A stretch of 64,000 nucleotides of DNA from Leptidea sinapis (lineage: Eukaryota; Arthropoda; Insecta; Lepidoptera; Pieridae), in the NCBI RefSeq assembly GCF_905404315.1, contig NC_066304.1:6386001-6450000 (forward strand), read 5' to 3'. The position numbers and the translations under genes were made by a program. Of the stretch, positions 13,801 to 28,800 are shown one piece after another (within the stretch, counting starts at the first letter, position 1; each line of letters begins with the position of its first letter). The notes beneath the pieces were generated by a model, which was not told where the DNA came from, made no database searches, and saw only the letters and a program-made list of their open reading frames with translations.

Positions 13801-16800
13801 TAGCTGGGTGTCAAATGGGCCAGTGTGGGGTCTGCAGTGAGATGCCGCACCCACACGTCCACTACATCCATTCCGTATTTCATGGCGAGACGGCACGCCA
13901 TGCGACCGTTCACCTCCTGCTTGCAACTGGACACAGATCGTAGGTTAGTGACTTATTAGAAGGACCAACAAGTGTTCACTCAGATAGGTGAACACCGCAG
14001 GCCATACTCTCTCGCAACATCAGAATAACCGAAGCGTTGGACCGCATCGTTCATAAATTTTGGTTACAAATTTAATTATAACAATAATTAAATTTAATTA
14101 TAATTACAACATTTGAAAGTTTATTTTAAATTTTCTTGGTGATTTATATCTGGTGGACGTGGACTCTATTAGTTCCCTAATAACACCTCAGGGAGGGGGT
14201 TAAAAATTACAAATTGTTTAGAAGCGTTGGAGTTTTTCCACTAAGTAGACACGTTATTAGAATCTCGGTTTGCAAACTGCTTTGAAGGTAACATGTAATC
14301 TTTTATTGAAAGCACCGCGTAATGAAAATCATTTCACAGATCGCTGTAAAATGATTTTCCTTACGAATTCGAACAGCTCTTCTCTGCCCGCAGTCATATA
14401 GGTCAATGCTTTGAGACTTAATTCAATATAAAATCCTATTTACATTATTATAATAAAAACGTTAAACTTGTTATGTATACTCCTTCGTTTAAGTCGAGTT
14501 AATAAGATTTTTGTGGAACAATGTACCTATATGCTGATGCCAGAAAAGATAAATTTGATTCTTACTATATTAATAAAAAAAAGAAGAAGCCCACTGAGTT
14601 TCTTGCGCCTCTTCTCAAATCTGAGGCATACATTTTCGAATGGATGGTAGTAATTAAAATATGAAAATGAAAAAATATAACATTTCTTTTTTATATTTAG
14701 AAACAATTTCTACCCTTATGAAAGGCGATTTTGAAGCCACCGGTTAATTTTGAGAAAATAAATGCCTTTTAAGTGATTTCATATTGTATTAAAAAAATTA
14801 TATAATCGAATTTACATTATTACATGTTTTTTCAGATAAAATCCTAAAAATATTAAATATCAAACTTATGTATCAGGGTGACGAGCGCATTGCAGTGCCG
14901 CTCAGAGTTTATCAATTACCAACAATTGAAATTCATGCTCGTCTCGTCCCGTATTGCCATAAAAGAAAACGTACATACATCAAACAGTTAAATAATATTA
15001 CAATTCGTTTACAAATAAAATACAAAGTTATTGATATTTTCAACATATACTGTATCGCCGAAATAGCTCAGTTGGGAGAGCGTTAGACTGAAGATCTAAA
15101 GGTCCCTGGTTCGATCCCTGGTTTCGGCAGTAATTTTTTTTTAAATTTAGATTTCTAATTTATTTAATGAGAAACATTTATAGGAATTATTTTATTAAGA
15201 AATATATTTCCAGAAACTTTTTCGTTATAATTTAATTTATTAACTTATAATTTATTTATTTAATAGGTACACACAACAGAATGACAAGAAGTACATGATT
15301 AAAACTATCAGCTAAATACAAGGTAGGCTGTAACTCCACGAGGGTGTGTACACAGCATGTTTAGCATAAATTAATAACTATGAAAATAAAATACTAAATA
15401 GCGATTTTAAAGCTAGCTTTAGGTAATGTAATATTATAAAAGAAAAAGACAGAGAACATAATATATATTTGGACAAATAGACGTGAATAATTATGGTAAG
15501 GTTATATTAAAAAAAATTAAACTAATTAAGGAAATTATATACTCCAGATTTCCATTGACGACTACTAAACTAGAGGTCCCGGGTTCGAATCCCGGTAGGT
15601 GCAAGCATTTATATGATGAATATGGATGTTTGTTTCCGAGTCATGGATGTTTATATGTATTCATGTATGTTTAAGTAAGTATATTGTATTAAATATATCA
15701 TTGTCTTGTAACCCATAACACAGGCTATATATGCTTAACTTGGGGCAGATAATTTGTGTAAAAAGTGTGTCAATATTATTATTATTATTTACAAACAGAT
15801 AAACCGTAGATGTCAGGTATTCGCTATTTTCGGGTAGTAGGGCATTGTATTGACGGCAAATTCTATACATAAGGTTATGGAAGGATACGTTATTATAATA
15901 CAACGGAATGGTAAAAGGCTGTAGATGTCTTGAAGACCGATTGGGAACTCTTAGATGAATGTCCAACAAAAGGGTAGTAGATATTGTGCCATCGAGTATT
16001 TTGATAAAGTCGTTAGGCCATGCAATTTGCCACGACTCTCAAGGCTCAGTAAGTTGAAGTAAGATAGCCTTTCCTCATATGTAAGACCAAACCTAATCTT
16101 CAATACGCGAAGAAGATGTCTTTGAATAGACTCAGGCATATCAGTATATGTATTATATTGAGGTGACCAGACAATAGAGGCGTATTTGAGTTGGCTCAAG
16201 ATTAGCGACTTATAGAGTAACAGTAAACTATTTGGTGACTTGAATTCTTTAGTAGCTCTACATATGAAGCCAGATAGCTTATTACATTTCTTTGCTATTG
16301 CTTCATAGTGATATTTAAAAGATAGTTTCGAGTCAACAAAGCAACACCTAGATCCCGTAAAACAAACTTTCGCTCAAGTGACATATTATCAATTTTATAG
16401 TCAAACAAAATTGGGTTTTTAATACGTGTAGAAGATATAAGGGAGCATTTTTTATACTCAAGCTACTATTTGCACTACACCAATCGAGTAGAGTATCAAG
16501 ATCCAATTGTAGATTAATACAATCACTAACAGTTTTAATTCAACAAAAAATTAAAAAAAAACATACTTCAGCCACCTCCGCGCCTACTGTGCCAAAGTAA
16601 TGGATTCCAAAGCTACGTACGTATTGACACTAAAAAGTTTATACCAGGTCATATTAGCGGCTTCTATATTTTGCATGAGCTATCGTGGCCAAATCATACT
16701 CATAACGAAAATATACGACTATCATTATTAAATAATTAGATTTATACATGAAAACAAGAAAACTTTTATATTCAATATATACGGCCTTACAAATAAACTT

Positions 16801-19800
16801 GGTATAAAGTTATGACTAAGCATAAACGAAGAATATGCAAAATGTTTACAATATCGTTGACAACATTGTCAATACAATGATAATTCTGAAGTTTTCCGAA
16901 TGACAAGCTGCCTTGCAAATAAACGCGGGAAACGTTATACGTCCGAATAAACCAATCGTAAGCAAAATGTATATTTGTAAACATTTTGCATTTTCTTGTT
17001 TTATGATTAGTTATAACTTTATGCGAATTTTATTTGTAAGGCCGTTTAAGTTTTGTGTTTTCAACGGGGCGTAAGCTGTGGTGTAAAAAGGCATTTATTT
17101 TCTTAAATTTCGATTGATTCCTTTAGAAATCTTTTTGGTGTCAGTTCAAACACTACGACCGCTTCGGCGCAAGAAACTTTCTCAACATTCTTTTTTGCGC
17201 TCTTTTTTTAAATAAAATTTACAATTACTACAAAAGTTATTGGTACAAAATAATAATAATCTAGTCCCAGGCTATCGCGTAGATATTAAGCTGTGGAGAA
17301 GTAGGATTTACAACAGAGCCATTATTTAATAAAACATTTAAATTTATTTATACTGCCTGAACAGCTACTGGGGCCTTATTATAAAAGTGTATCAAGCTGA
17401 GGTGATCAGGATCAGATACCATAACAGTGATCATAAATACCACGTACCGGAAGACGCAGTGTTGGTAGGCCTCCCACAAGATGGACCGACGATCTGGTCA
17501 AGATCGCCGGAGTACATTGGATGAGGGCAGCGCAGGACCGATCGTCTTGGAAATCTTTGGGGGAGGCCTTTGTCCAACAGTGGACGTCTTTCGGCTGATG
17601 ATGATGATGATGAGGATCATAAAGGTGTGTGGGTGTTGCAGACTGTCACCTGGCGAGCCTGTACACCAGCTCCTGGCGGTAATCGGGATCGGCGTGGTAC
17701 AGCAGCGTGTTCACGTCCAAGCCCACGTCCCGCAGCTGCCGCGCCTCGCTGCTGGCGCACAGAGACCTGATGCAGTGACGCACGATCTCCATATGATCCG
17801 AGCTCGGCCCCTTGGACTCCAGCGCAATCAACGCCATCTACAAGTGTACCATAAGCTTATTTTCATATTCCAAAAGGCCACTCAATACCATAATATAGTA
17901 GAAATAGTTGCGTAGAAATTTTCTCGTATTTGTAGTGCTGTGGCCAATCTGTGGTGAAAGATTCCATAGAGATTTCAATAAAGTCAGTAATTTCTGGAGT
18001 TTGAATGATACATGATATCACGGCATATTTGATTGGATAAAATATTTATTTGAATATATAAAAGAAGATACAAGTCTCGCATAGTTTCTTGAATCTGGCT
18101 TGAGACACCGAAAGATTTTTTTTATGATAATACGGGACGAGACGAGCAGGACGTTCAGCTGATGTTAATTGATACGCCCTGCCCTGTCCTGTTACAATGC
18201 AATGCTGCTTCGTATTCTTGAAAAACTCGAAAATTCTGAGCGGCACTACAATTGCGCGTGTCATCTGATCTTAAGTGTCATTTCCCCATTGATTTCATTA
18301 GCTACGGCACCCTTCAGACCAAAACACAATAATGAGTACAGATAACTGTTTCATGGCAGAAATAGACGCCACTGTGGTACCCATAATCTAGCCAGCATTC
18401 TGTGTAAAAGATCGTCATCATCACCATCATCATCAGCCGGAAAACGTCCATTGGACAAAAGCCTCCCGAAAAGATTTCCACGACGATCGGTCCTGGAGCC
18501 TTATTACCAAAATCGAAATACGAAGTTTCGATTCACGGATCGTACATTTTCCTACTACGAAAGTATTTCGGATCCGAATATTGATACTAAGTTCGCGATT
18601 AGACATTTTGTCTTTCGTTTACCTTGTTCCCAAATTCACTTGACATTATTGTGATCGTAACTACGACTTCGCTTTACATGGTTATGTCTATGGTTCCGAT
18701 ACGAAATCCGTCCGCACTATTCGGATGCGAAGTACTTTGGTAATAGGTTTTAAATTCGAAGTTCGTCGTTCTTTCGTTTCGGACCGAAACTTCGGATTTA
18801 GACTTCCTGCGCTGCCCTCATCCAAAGGAGCGTGTGTGATTTCTAAATGTGTACTCATTACACGCCACACGTGACTCACGTCGCGCGGCCTGCTGTAGTA
18901 CACGTGGTCCTTGAGCCCGGCCACGCCACACTTGAGCAGTGCGGCGTACATCACGGACGCCACTGCGGTCTCGTGGTACACCGTGCTCGCCAGCTCCCGC
19001 AGCCGGCCGACGTCGGCACAGCGAGCAAAGCACGCTACGCTCAACGCTGTGTCCCTGTAGAGACAGTTCTCCGCATACTTTTCTAGCACTGAAACATAGG
19101 CCACATCACAAATTTAATTTGAAATAGTTATTTATGCAACTGTTGTGTAATAAGGGGTATTAAAACACGAATGTGGGTTTATCATGGATAATAGTATCAC
19201 ATGAGTGTTTTAATACCTAATTATCAACAGTTGCATACAAGACTTTATCTACACCCATAATATGAATCATTTAAAAGATTCTGAAACAGTTAGCTTACTG
19301 CTAACATTAAAACAGCCAGTCCTAGTAGTAACTTAATATCATACATTACTGATTTTACACAAATGAACTAAGTGTTAATGAAATACTTAATTATTTATTT
19401 TTGTAGTAATTTACATTTTGTATTGTGCAATTATTAAAATTCACTTGAATATTATGTTCTTTTGCAGCGTTTAAAATATCCGGCAGCACACCGCTGTCAA
19501 AACTTCAATCGCTCATTTTTTCAAGAAAAATGGCGGGGTTTCGAATAACCTACTTTTTTTTACGGCGCTCTGGTAGTTGGAACGCGCGTAAACAAAAATG
19601 TTCTTTTTTTGAAATTCATACAGATACCACGCATCGAGCAATAAGAATGTGGCTGTTTGTTGATACTCTTTTTGTGCATGAAGGGATCGAAAAAAAAACA
19701 TAGGAGTGTTGTTATGAAATTCAGTACAACATTACAACACTCGTTTGGTAATGGTTATTAGAACATTGGGTGTTTTAATGTTGGCAATAAGCTAACTGTT

Positions 19801-22800
19801 TCAGAATCTTTAATAGAGGATTTAAAGCATGGGTGTAGATAAACTATTTTTCCTATTAAGTTGCGCAAAGTTCGATCACTACAAATATTTTGAATAATTG
19901 GAACGTATAGAACGGTGGCGTTGGGGCGCTGGGACGGGGGGAGGACACACGCACGAATTGACAGGTCCATTCCAGACGACAGATGTAAACAAACCGGCGC
20001 GAGCAAGAGCGCTCGGGCTCGGGGAGACAGTGTCACAAGCACGTGTTAATGCGAAGAGAGTGCGAGAGAATCGCTCGTATACTCTTATACAATCCCGCAC
20101 GCTCACCACATTCCCGCACGCTCAGCTACATTCCCGCACGCTCTTGTCAACGTGTGGGAAAGTGGTACTTTGCGAAAATTCGCTTTCGCAAAAACGAACT
20201 TGCACACGATATTAGGAAAACAAAATTTTATGAACCGTTCGAACGGTAAGCTCAGTTGGAAAGGCACTCGCACGAAGCGCGAGAGGTCGTGGGTTTCAGT
20301 CCCGTATCGTTAAAAAAATTTATTTGTGTCTTAATCCTAGAAGTGAGTGTGTGAGTGAAGTGTCAAATCAAATCAAAATCAGTTTATTTATCATTTATTA
20401 AATAATTTATCACGTAGGTCACGGAAATGACACTTATGAATGTCAAAAAAAAATGTTTTTCTTATTGAATCTACCGCTACTTCGTAAAGGGTTGAGCTAA
20501 TGAGAAGAAATAGCAAGAAACTCATTGCCACTCTTTTATATCCAGATTTACAGATCATTTCAATTACAATATAATATGTAAAATGTAAAATGATGCAACA
20601 AACACACTCAAACGTCAAATAGTCAATGTCTTACACGTGTAAGTCAAAAAAGTAAATGTAAATTAATACAAAAGTTATTGAGTACAGTAGCTGCATCATC
20701 CACATACACCATAAATCAATAAAGGTATTCTGTGAGCATTTTATAAGCGATTATAAATAAATAAACATGTATATATCCATACATATATATATACACAATA
20801 ACTTATAAGAATCTGAAACCGAGTCCCCGGCAACAGGATCATCCTGCCACCACAAGCAGCGCCCGTTCACGAACATGACGCATGAGCCAGCCATCGCCTC
20901 CCTCAACCATGTGCTTAAAAACATAACAAGTTGTATAGGCCACATATTACAGTCCACGTGCTATTCGGGCTATTTATAAATTTGAAGAGTGAGACAGCGA
21001 CTCGTGCGCTGTTGCCATTCTCTTACCCGCACCGGACATCTGTGATATGCTTCCACGTCGAGAGGCCGCGCGTTTATTTTGCACATCAGACACGTATATA
21101 CAACGTAATGTAAATATGTTCACTCATAACCGCAAGGACTATTCGCGCTTTTATAACTTATACAAACATAGAATTGTTATGCCAACTATCGAGTTAGTAA
21201 TTCACTGTTGGGCGAATGGCGATGGCTATGCTGTTACAACAGGATCCCAGAACATAATATATACAACATGTGTTAGTAAATTAAAATATTTTTATAAAAC
21301 ATACTTGTGTGGTAAGTTTACTATGGCATAAATGACTTAACATATTAGTCCTTGGGAAAAGAGTGACCGCCCAAGCCATTTTATTGCAATGAATTTTATT
21401 TTAAAAAAAGGGGCCCGCAGAGTTTCTTACTCCCTTTCGTCTCAGTTCTGAGGCATATAAAATTTTCGAATAGTAGATTTTGACGTTCATTAACGGCCGT
21501 TCCCAATATACTATCTACAGATAGAGATAAATTACTACTGTCTCCATATACCCGTTAAGTCATTCTTATCGCCTTATATTGGGACGCGTCAATTGGACAG
21601 TCGTCGACTGGACAGACAACGTGTACGGATAAAGTGAGTTACCGTCGATAAGTTTATTGGGACAGAAAAGTCAACGATAGTTATGATTTTTATCTCAAGT
21701 AAGAGACAGACTGAATATAACGGCCGTTAGTGATTTTTAAATTGTATTTTGACAAAAATAAACATTTTTTGTTAGGGTTGGCATGTGTTGGTGAAGGAGC
21801 AGCCATAGTAGGTGTGATTGGTTACCGTGGATCTCGTGTTGTCGCTGCGGACGGTCGCCGAGCGCGTCACGCATGTAGTACACGTTGAGAGCGGACAGCG
21901 GCGACTCGGGCCCGCCTTCCAGCTCATTCTCAACACTGAACTTATTGTAGCAGTAGTACCTGCCGTCATTTGTAACTAATATAAAAATCACCAATAACAT
22001 CAGTATACAAATGATTTAAGTTCTCTTCAGTGTCAATTCCGCTAATATTTGCCGCCAAACAATTCGACACGTGTTTCGCCTCTACACGAGGCATCCCCAG
22101 GACGTGCCGTCTCGCCTGATGAGAACTTAAAACATTTGAATAATTATGGATTTCCGCAAAGTAACGCCTACTTCAATAAAAATAACATCAGTATTCATCT
22201 GAGTGATTTTTTTTTATGAAAATAAGGGACGACACTACAGTGGCACTCAGGATTCTTGAAAAACCCAAAAATTCTGAGCGGCACTACAATTGCGCTCGTC
22301 ACCTTGAGACATAAGATGTTAAGTCTCATTTGCCCAGTAATTTCACTAGTTACGGCGTCCTTCAGACCGAAACAGTAATGATTACACATTACTGCTTCAC
22401 GGCAGAAATAGGCGCCGTTGTGGTACCCAAAAACTGGCCGACATCCTGTACAAAGGAATGGAATGATTATGTGGTTACAAATTTAATGCGGGCAAAGTCG
22501 CGGGCAGAATATATCATATCCATTGGCCAGTCACGTGAGAACTATACACAAATTTTCATCAAGCCAATCAAGAGTTGTACAACTACATACAGCTGACAAA
22601 AATTGCAAAAATCAATTATAAAATTAAGCAGTACCTGAATAAAAGTTTTCTTGCCCTTAATTTTCTTTTTGAAAAGCATACACATATATAATAGCATATT
22701 TTAAAATTATTTAGAAACTGAGATGCGTGCTATACATTACCAGGGCGAGACCTCAGCCTGTGGATACAGCGTCCGATAGAACTCTTGAAAATGCACTTTA

Positions 22801-25800
22801 CGTTCTGCCTTGTACGCCTCTGTCTCTAACTCCGAAGACACGTCACTGCAATTAAAAAAAACAGTTAAATAAAAGCTAAGAATTTTACATAACTAATCTG
22901 CCCATAAATATTGTTACAACTTAAAAACTAGATAGAAACTTCGATAATGGCCACATAGGTATATTTAATATTATTTCTATAAATCTTTTACCTGGGTATA
23001 AGTTTATTTTGAATAGTATCCACCAAATAGTTGATGAGAGGCTTCTTCTCATTCTGTAGCGGACTCAATATGTCCTTCTTCTCAGTGACGGGCTGGAATA
23101 TACAAAAAAAATAAAATAAAAACGAAGTTCTAATTCCAAAAATTTATCATCATTGCAAGAGCTTCCTCGACGGACATTCATAATATCTACATAAATACTT
23201 AGCGTTTTTCTACTGCAACTCCATTTTCCACTGATATTTAGAGACAACCAATGAGAACAGGCCATGCTTATTACTTTAGTGTATGTGACAAGCTACGTCC
23301 TACACTCGCGATTTGTGTGGCACTTTGTGTTAGTGTGCGTGCCGTGCTCAAAATGGATGTTAACTGTTTTCGACGATTTCACATTCTATCTAGACGTATA
23401 AGTGATCAAGTTCTATAGCATCTCTTCTATTTTAGGAAATAGCTTATATGGTTTCTAGTGAAATGATTCAGTGAGTATATTTTGCTAACAGTTCAATAAT
23501 TGATGAATTAATATGCACATGAATGAAGCCACCGACCGTGCTGAGCGCGTCAGAGAACTCGTCGTCGGTGGACGTCCAGGTGTAGCCACCCGCGCTGCCT
23601 CCCAACATGCTCGGCTTCGGTGACAGCCTCTCCACTTCCACTTTTAGTCTGAAACAGCACACGACAACCTAATAGTACTGTATAATTGTTCACTTAGTTT
23701 CGGTGTCCTACTAGATGGTGCATATTGTATGTTAAAACACGCTATCAATAATAATATATAATGCAGGTTTAATATATTGTATGTGACGAATTTTATTGAA
23801 TGGAATTGGAATTGAACTGTCCGAAGTCCGAACTGAATTAATATTTTTTTTTATTACTCACTGTGGACCATATAAAATCCAATCTTATTTTTTTAACCAG
23901 GTGGTCTATCATGTTGAAACAAAGACACTAGATAGTGATAATTGTAAATGATGGGAATGACGACTAAATTTAACAGTGAAGCTGTTTTTTGTCAATAGTC
24001 AACAGGTTGAAAAAACTGTTAATTCGTGAACGGGTTTTGAAAAATCGGTTAATGCATTTATTAATAATTTAGGTTTTCATTGCGTCAATATAATATCAAG
24101 TCAAGGTTTTCGTTCGCAAATTCGTCAACTGTTTTGAATTAAGCTGTTTTAGTGAGGCATTCAGTTTCTTCATTTATTGTGAGTTACGGGCGCAGACGTT
24201 GATTAAATTTATTAGCTTATTATGTTCAACAGGTTTTTTCGTTGAAGAAAAGCAGTTAATTTGTTAACGAATATAAAACTGTTAATAAAAATAGTTTATT
24301 GATTTAACGACCACCTCTAGTGTGAACTCACAAATAATTATCAGTGACTTGAAAAAACGGATAAACGGAAAAACTGCTATTTGTACCGTGTTTTTTTTAG
24401 GAATTATAAAAATCTCAAAATAATGTCTGTACTACACTGGAGATTTCAAAACACATACCAAGATATATGGAATGTTGTAGTTTTGAGTTTAGTGGCGATG
24501 GTGGTGTTCCGCAAACCATAAGTTCATAATATTTGTTACAATAATAAAATAGCGTAACACTGCGTTTCCTCGATATTAAAATTGGACTGTATATTGTTGA
24601 TAGGAGTAATAAAAACGGAGAAAAGGAACAATGCTCATACCACATACTTTTACTGTTCCTCGCCATAAACAGCATCCACCGGGTCACGGCTCTACAGGAA
24701 CCAACGTGGTTTCAACATTCGAGAGGCGGCTGAGAACGTCTCGGACAGCTACTTCTCGTACGGCGGTTCCAAGCGGAAGAGGGGGTGGAGAGATAATAAA
24801 TACTAATATCCAGCACCCACACATACGTCACGTGGTTGTGACGCGATTTGCTACTGGTTTCAGCTTCGGGTTGAGGTACAGTAGCGATAGATGGCACCTT
24901 AACACGTCCGATCTTTACGGTTGAAATTTACTGGCACTTTATCAAACAATATATAATGCAAAGATCGAACAGCGTTATATGTGGATAAGGTGGTATACAA
25001 GTAGGAAACACAAAAAAACGACTTTAAAGGCCCGGCGGGAGCTAAAACTAATAAGAAACTACTTTATTGACAATATCAAATATATCTATGAGTGTGGTGA
25101 AAGTTTCCAAGACGACAGCGGTAGCATGACCCGGACCTACTTTCATTTGGCTTCTCATTCCCCGTGTTTTCAAAGCCAAGAGATTTCACCCTTTCCTTTT
25201 AGGGTTCGTGTAGTTTGAACAAAAGGCTTGAATCTTGTTTTCAATAAAACTTCAAGTTATCCTCGCGAAAGCGTGGTTACCTGTCATTGAGTATGTTCGC
25301 GATGTGTTCGGGCGGCGCGGTGGCGGCGGCGGCCGCGAGCAGCGTGCGGCGCGTGTGCGGCGGCGCGTCGGCAGCAGCGGGCAGCAGCGCTGCGGCGTGC
25401 AGCACGCCCGACATGCGCGCCGCTGCTGCTGCGCCCGTTCCGGCTCCGCTGCACCGCAAGGCGGCCACGCGCAAAGCTACGTTGACCGCGACGGCACCCG
25501 CGTTCGCCCGCACCGCTTGCTCACACACGCGGTGCAGCACCATACTCTCTCTATACAATGACATACCTACTGCATTATACCAGTTTTTTTTTATAGAATA
25601 TTCAAATCCAAATTCAAATATTTTTATTCAAAATAGGATGTGACATCACTTATTGAAAGTCAAAAAAATTACCACCCATTCCAAAACGAATGCCACAGAT
25701 CTGAGAAGAATGGGCGCAACAAACTCAGCGAGATTTTTTTTATCAAAAAAATATGATTACAAGTAATATTTATCAATTATTAAACTTATTATTTAATAGC

Positions 25801-28800
25801 CTGAGGGCGGTCGCTCCATTCCCAATCTGTAGTATCATTAAGAAAGTAATTTCTTTTGAATAACGTAAGACTTTTGTTTTGGATATTTTCTGGGATCTTG
25901 TTGTAAAAGCATATACATCGCCCCACAAGACTTACTAGCTCGACTTAGTCGGGTAGTAGGCATTATAAGCTTATGTCTGTTCCTGGTGCAGCACCAAACC
26001 CTATATTAATTACAAACTAGTCTAAACTTTAACAGGTTCACAATTAATAAAATACATTCATGATAATCTTTTTGTATATCTGTGTACATATTTATTAATC
26101 TATTGATAGGAGAGCATAGTAAGTTCAAACCATTTTCTTGCGTTTATTTATAAAATCTGGTTCTCGTACTTGATCAAAGACTTGATTGATTACTTCACCA
26201 TTTCGGGTGTAACCAAGTTGTGAAGACCACTATCGGCTGAGCAATACAGTCGCAATTCAGCGGACTTCTTGCGGAGTGGACTATGCGTAGGACTAGGAAA
26301 CTATCCTGATCAAGCTGTGTCGCTGGCGACACTTAATTCGGTCTTGGTTTGTAGTCCAACTGTTTGAAGAGACTTTCCTCCTCTTCACAATTCATTTCGC
26401 GGCGCGTTAATTTGCGAGCGACTTCACTTGGTGTCAAGCGCGTGCGCGGACCGTGAAGGAAGAAGAAGAACTGGTTCCATCCTTGCAAACATCGTGGTGC
26501 AGCGGGCGGGATGAAGTGGGTAAGAGCAAGAGCGTGATAGAAGGACAAGGATAGATAGATAGTGGCGTTAACACAGGTCATCAAATAAACTGTTGTGTAA
26601 TAAGGGGTATTAAAACACGAATGTGGGTTTATCACACGAAGCAAAGCCGAGTGTGATAATAGTATCACATGAGTGTTTTAATACCTAATTATCAACAGTT
26701 GCATACAAGACTTTATCTACACCCATAATATGAATCCTATATAAAAGATTCTGAAACGGTTATCTCACTGCTAACATTAAAAAAAGCCAGTCCTAGTAAC
26801 CATTACATCGTCCAAACGAATGTTGTAATGTTTTACTGAAATTCATTACAACACTCGTTTGGATGATGTAATGGTTACTAGAACATTTGGTGTTTTAATC
26901 TTGGAAATAAGGTAACTGTTTTAGAATCTTAATCTTCGGAATTAAAGCATGGGTGTAGATAAATGTGTTAACTAAGCTCATTACAGTATTACTGGTGAGG
27001 ATACACACCTGGCATCGTCGTGATCCCCGGCCACCCGCAGCAACTTAGCAAGCTGCAGCAGTTTCTCGCTGGCCATGTAGGCGCTCTCTTCAGACGTCAA
27101 GCACTCCTCTATCAGTTTCATTCGATCCTCGCACAGACGAACTGTGGCGTAACAACTTTTTAAATATTATATAATATATCTATATACATAAAATATTACC
27201 CCCTATTCCTCCTGGCCACGCTATAACTTGAGAATGGCTTTACCGATTTCATTCATCTATTTTTAAATGCTTTCTAATAAATTATAGAGGGTTTTTACAT
27301 TTGAAAAAAATTAAGAGAATTGCGCAGAAACCTAAAATCAAAAAATTTAACGACCAATTTAATATAAACTTTTTTTATGTAACCTTATCCGAAACTATAT
27401 TTGAAATAACTGCCAGTTGTTTGGCAGTAAGAGACAGATCACACACTGCAACGTTTAGTTAATGAGAACAACGTTTGTCGGGTGAGCATGTAATTTTTTA
27501 GTAATTTAAGGATTGCACCTTTCTTCAATTAATTTTAGTATAAACCAAAAGCCTGTTAATTTGAGCTATTTAAAAAAAATATATAACTTAATCGTGTGGA
27601 CTAAGGTAACAAATAATAATGATCCCAACAAATATTTATCCAATAAATACAAGGCAATCCGTGCGTATTAGGAAGAAAAGCAACTGTAGAGTTAAAATAC
27701 TGCCAATATTTATTATTAAGATCGGTGGTTGGTTAAAACTCCCGTTGGATTAATGTGTCGATATCGCATCGCCCACAACTTGCATATGTAGCCCAAAAAG
27801 TTAGGGAAATTACTGAAAAAATAATAACTTGTTTAATATCTGACCTTGGATCGGCAACATCTGTATGCGGAAGGAATGCAGCAGTGGCAATGCGTCAATC
27901 AAATCTATCTCCGTCTCCACGGCAGGATTCCCGCGCTCTATCAGCAACAGGCACGACCTGTATGACACACGTATTTTTGACTACTCTATGAAGTTACTGA
28001 TGTCTTGTAATTGGAATTTTTCTATGGGAAAGGAGGGCAAACGAGCGTACGGGTCGGTCATCACTGCCGTCAATCACAGGAGCATAGCCGGCCTTTAAGA
28101 AAAGTGTACGTGCTTATTTTAAAGGTACCCAAGTCGTATCGTCTTGGGACACCGTACAAGGAAGCTCATTGCACAGCTTTGTGGTATGTGGAATAAAGAT
28201 CCTTGAAAACCGCGCTGTAAAGGAACTCGACACATCCAGATGGTGGGGAAGATGTGCTAATTCGTGGCGTGTCGTGCGAAGGTAGAATTCGACGCAGGAA
28301 TCAGGTGAAACAGCTCTACGGAAAACTCCCCGTGATAAATGCGGTAGAAGACACACAATTTAGCGACGTCTCAATGAAACGCTAGGTGATCGAGCCGTGC
28401 ACAGAGCACTTGGTTCGGGACTTTAGAGGTCTTTCAGAAATATAGTAAGCAGCAAGGAAGGAAGACTTTTCTGTATAGTAATTTTTCCGTAATGAGGTTA
28501 CACAAACACAATAAATGGGCGATAGATGCTTGGATAAACTCATCAAGAATAGTTTATCGCAATGAATTGAAATTTATTTTCATGCAATTGACTATATGAC
28601 TTACTAATGAAGTTACAACCCTTAACATATAATAAAAGTATGGCCTAGGTTGGTAGTTAGTACTATTGGGCTGATAATGTAGAGAACTTTTTTATGTTTC
28701 TAAAGTGATAACCCTCACTTCTGGGAATAATACATAAATAAAATCTTGACGTGACTTTTAAAAATATAAAACAACAATAGTTTAGATTAGTAAGAGCGAC

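Noticed and set aside
20751..20957. REAMAGSCVMFVNG...CLWWQDDP open frame as an NBAS exon
   Set aside because: The same coded segment and flanks recur at 51691-51850, and both neighbours of either site splice in phase without it. It belongs to a dispersed retroelement.
25235..25643. Plus-strand Arg/Ala-rich open frames
   Set aside because: Shadows of the GC-rich exon 24 on the opposite strand.
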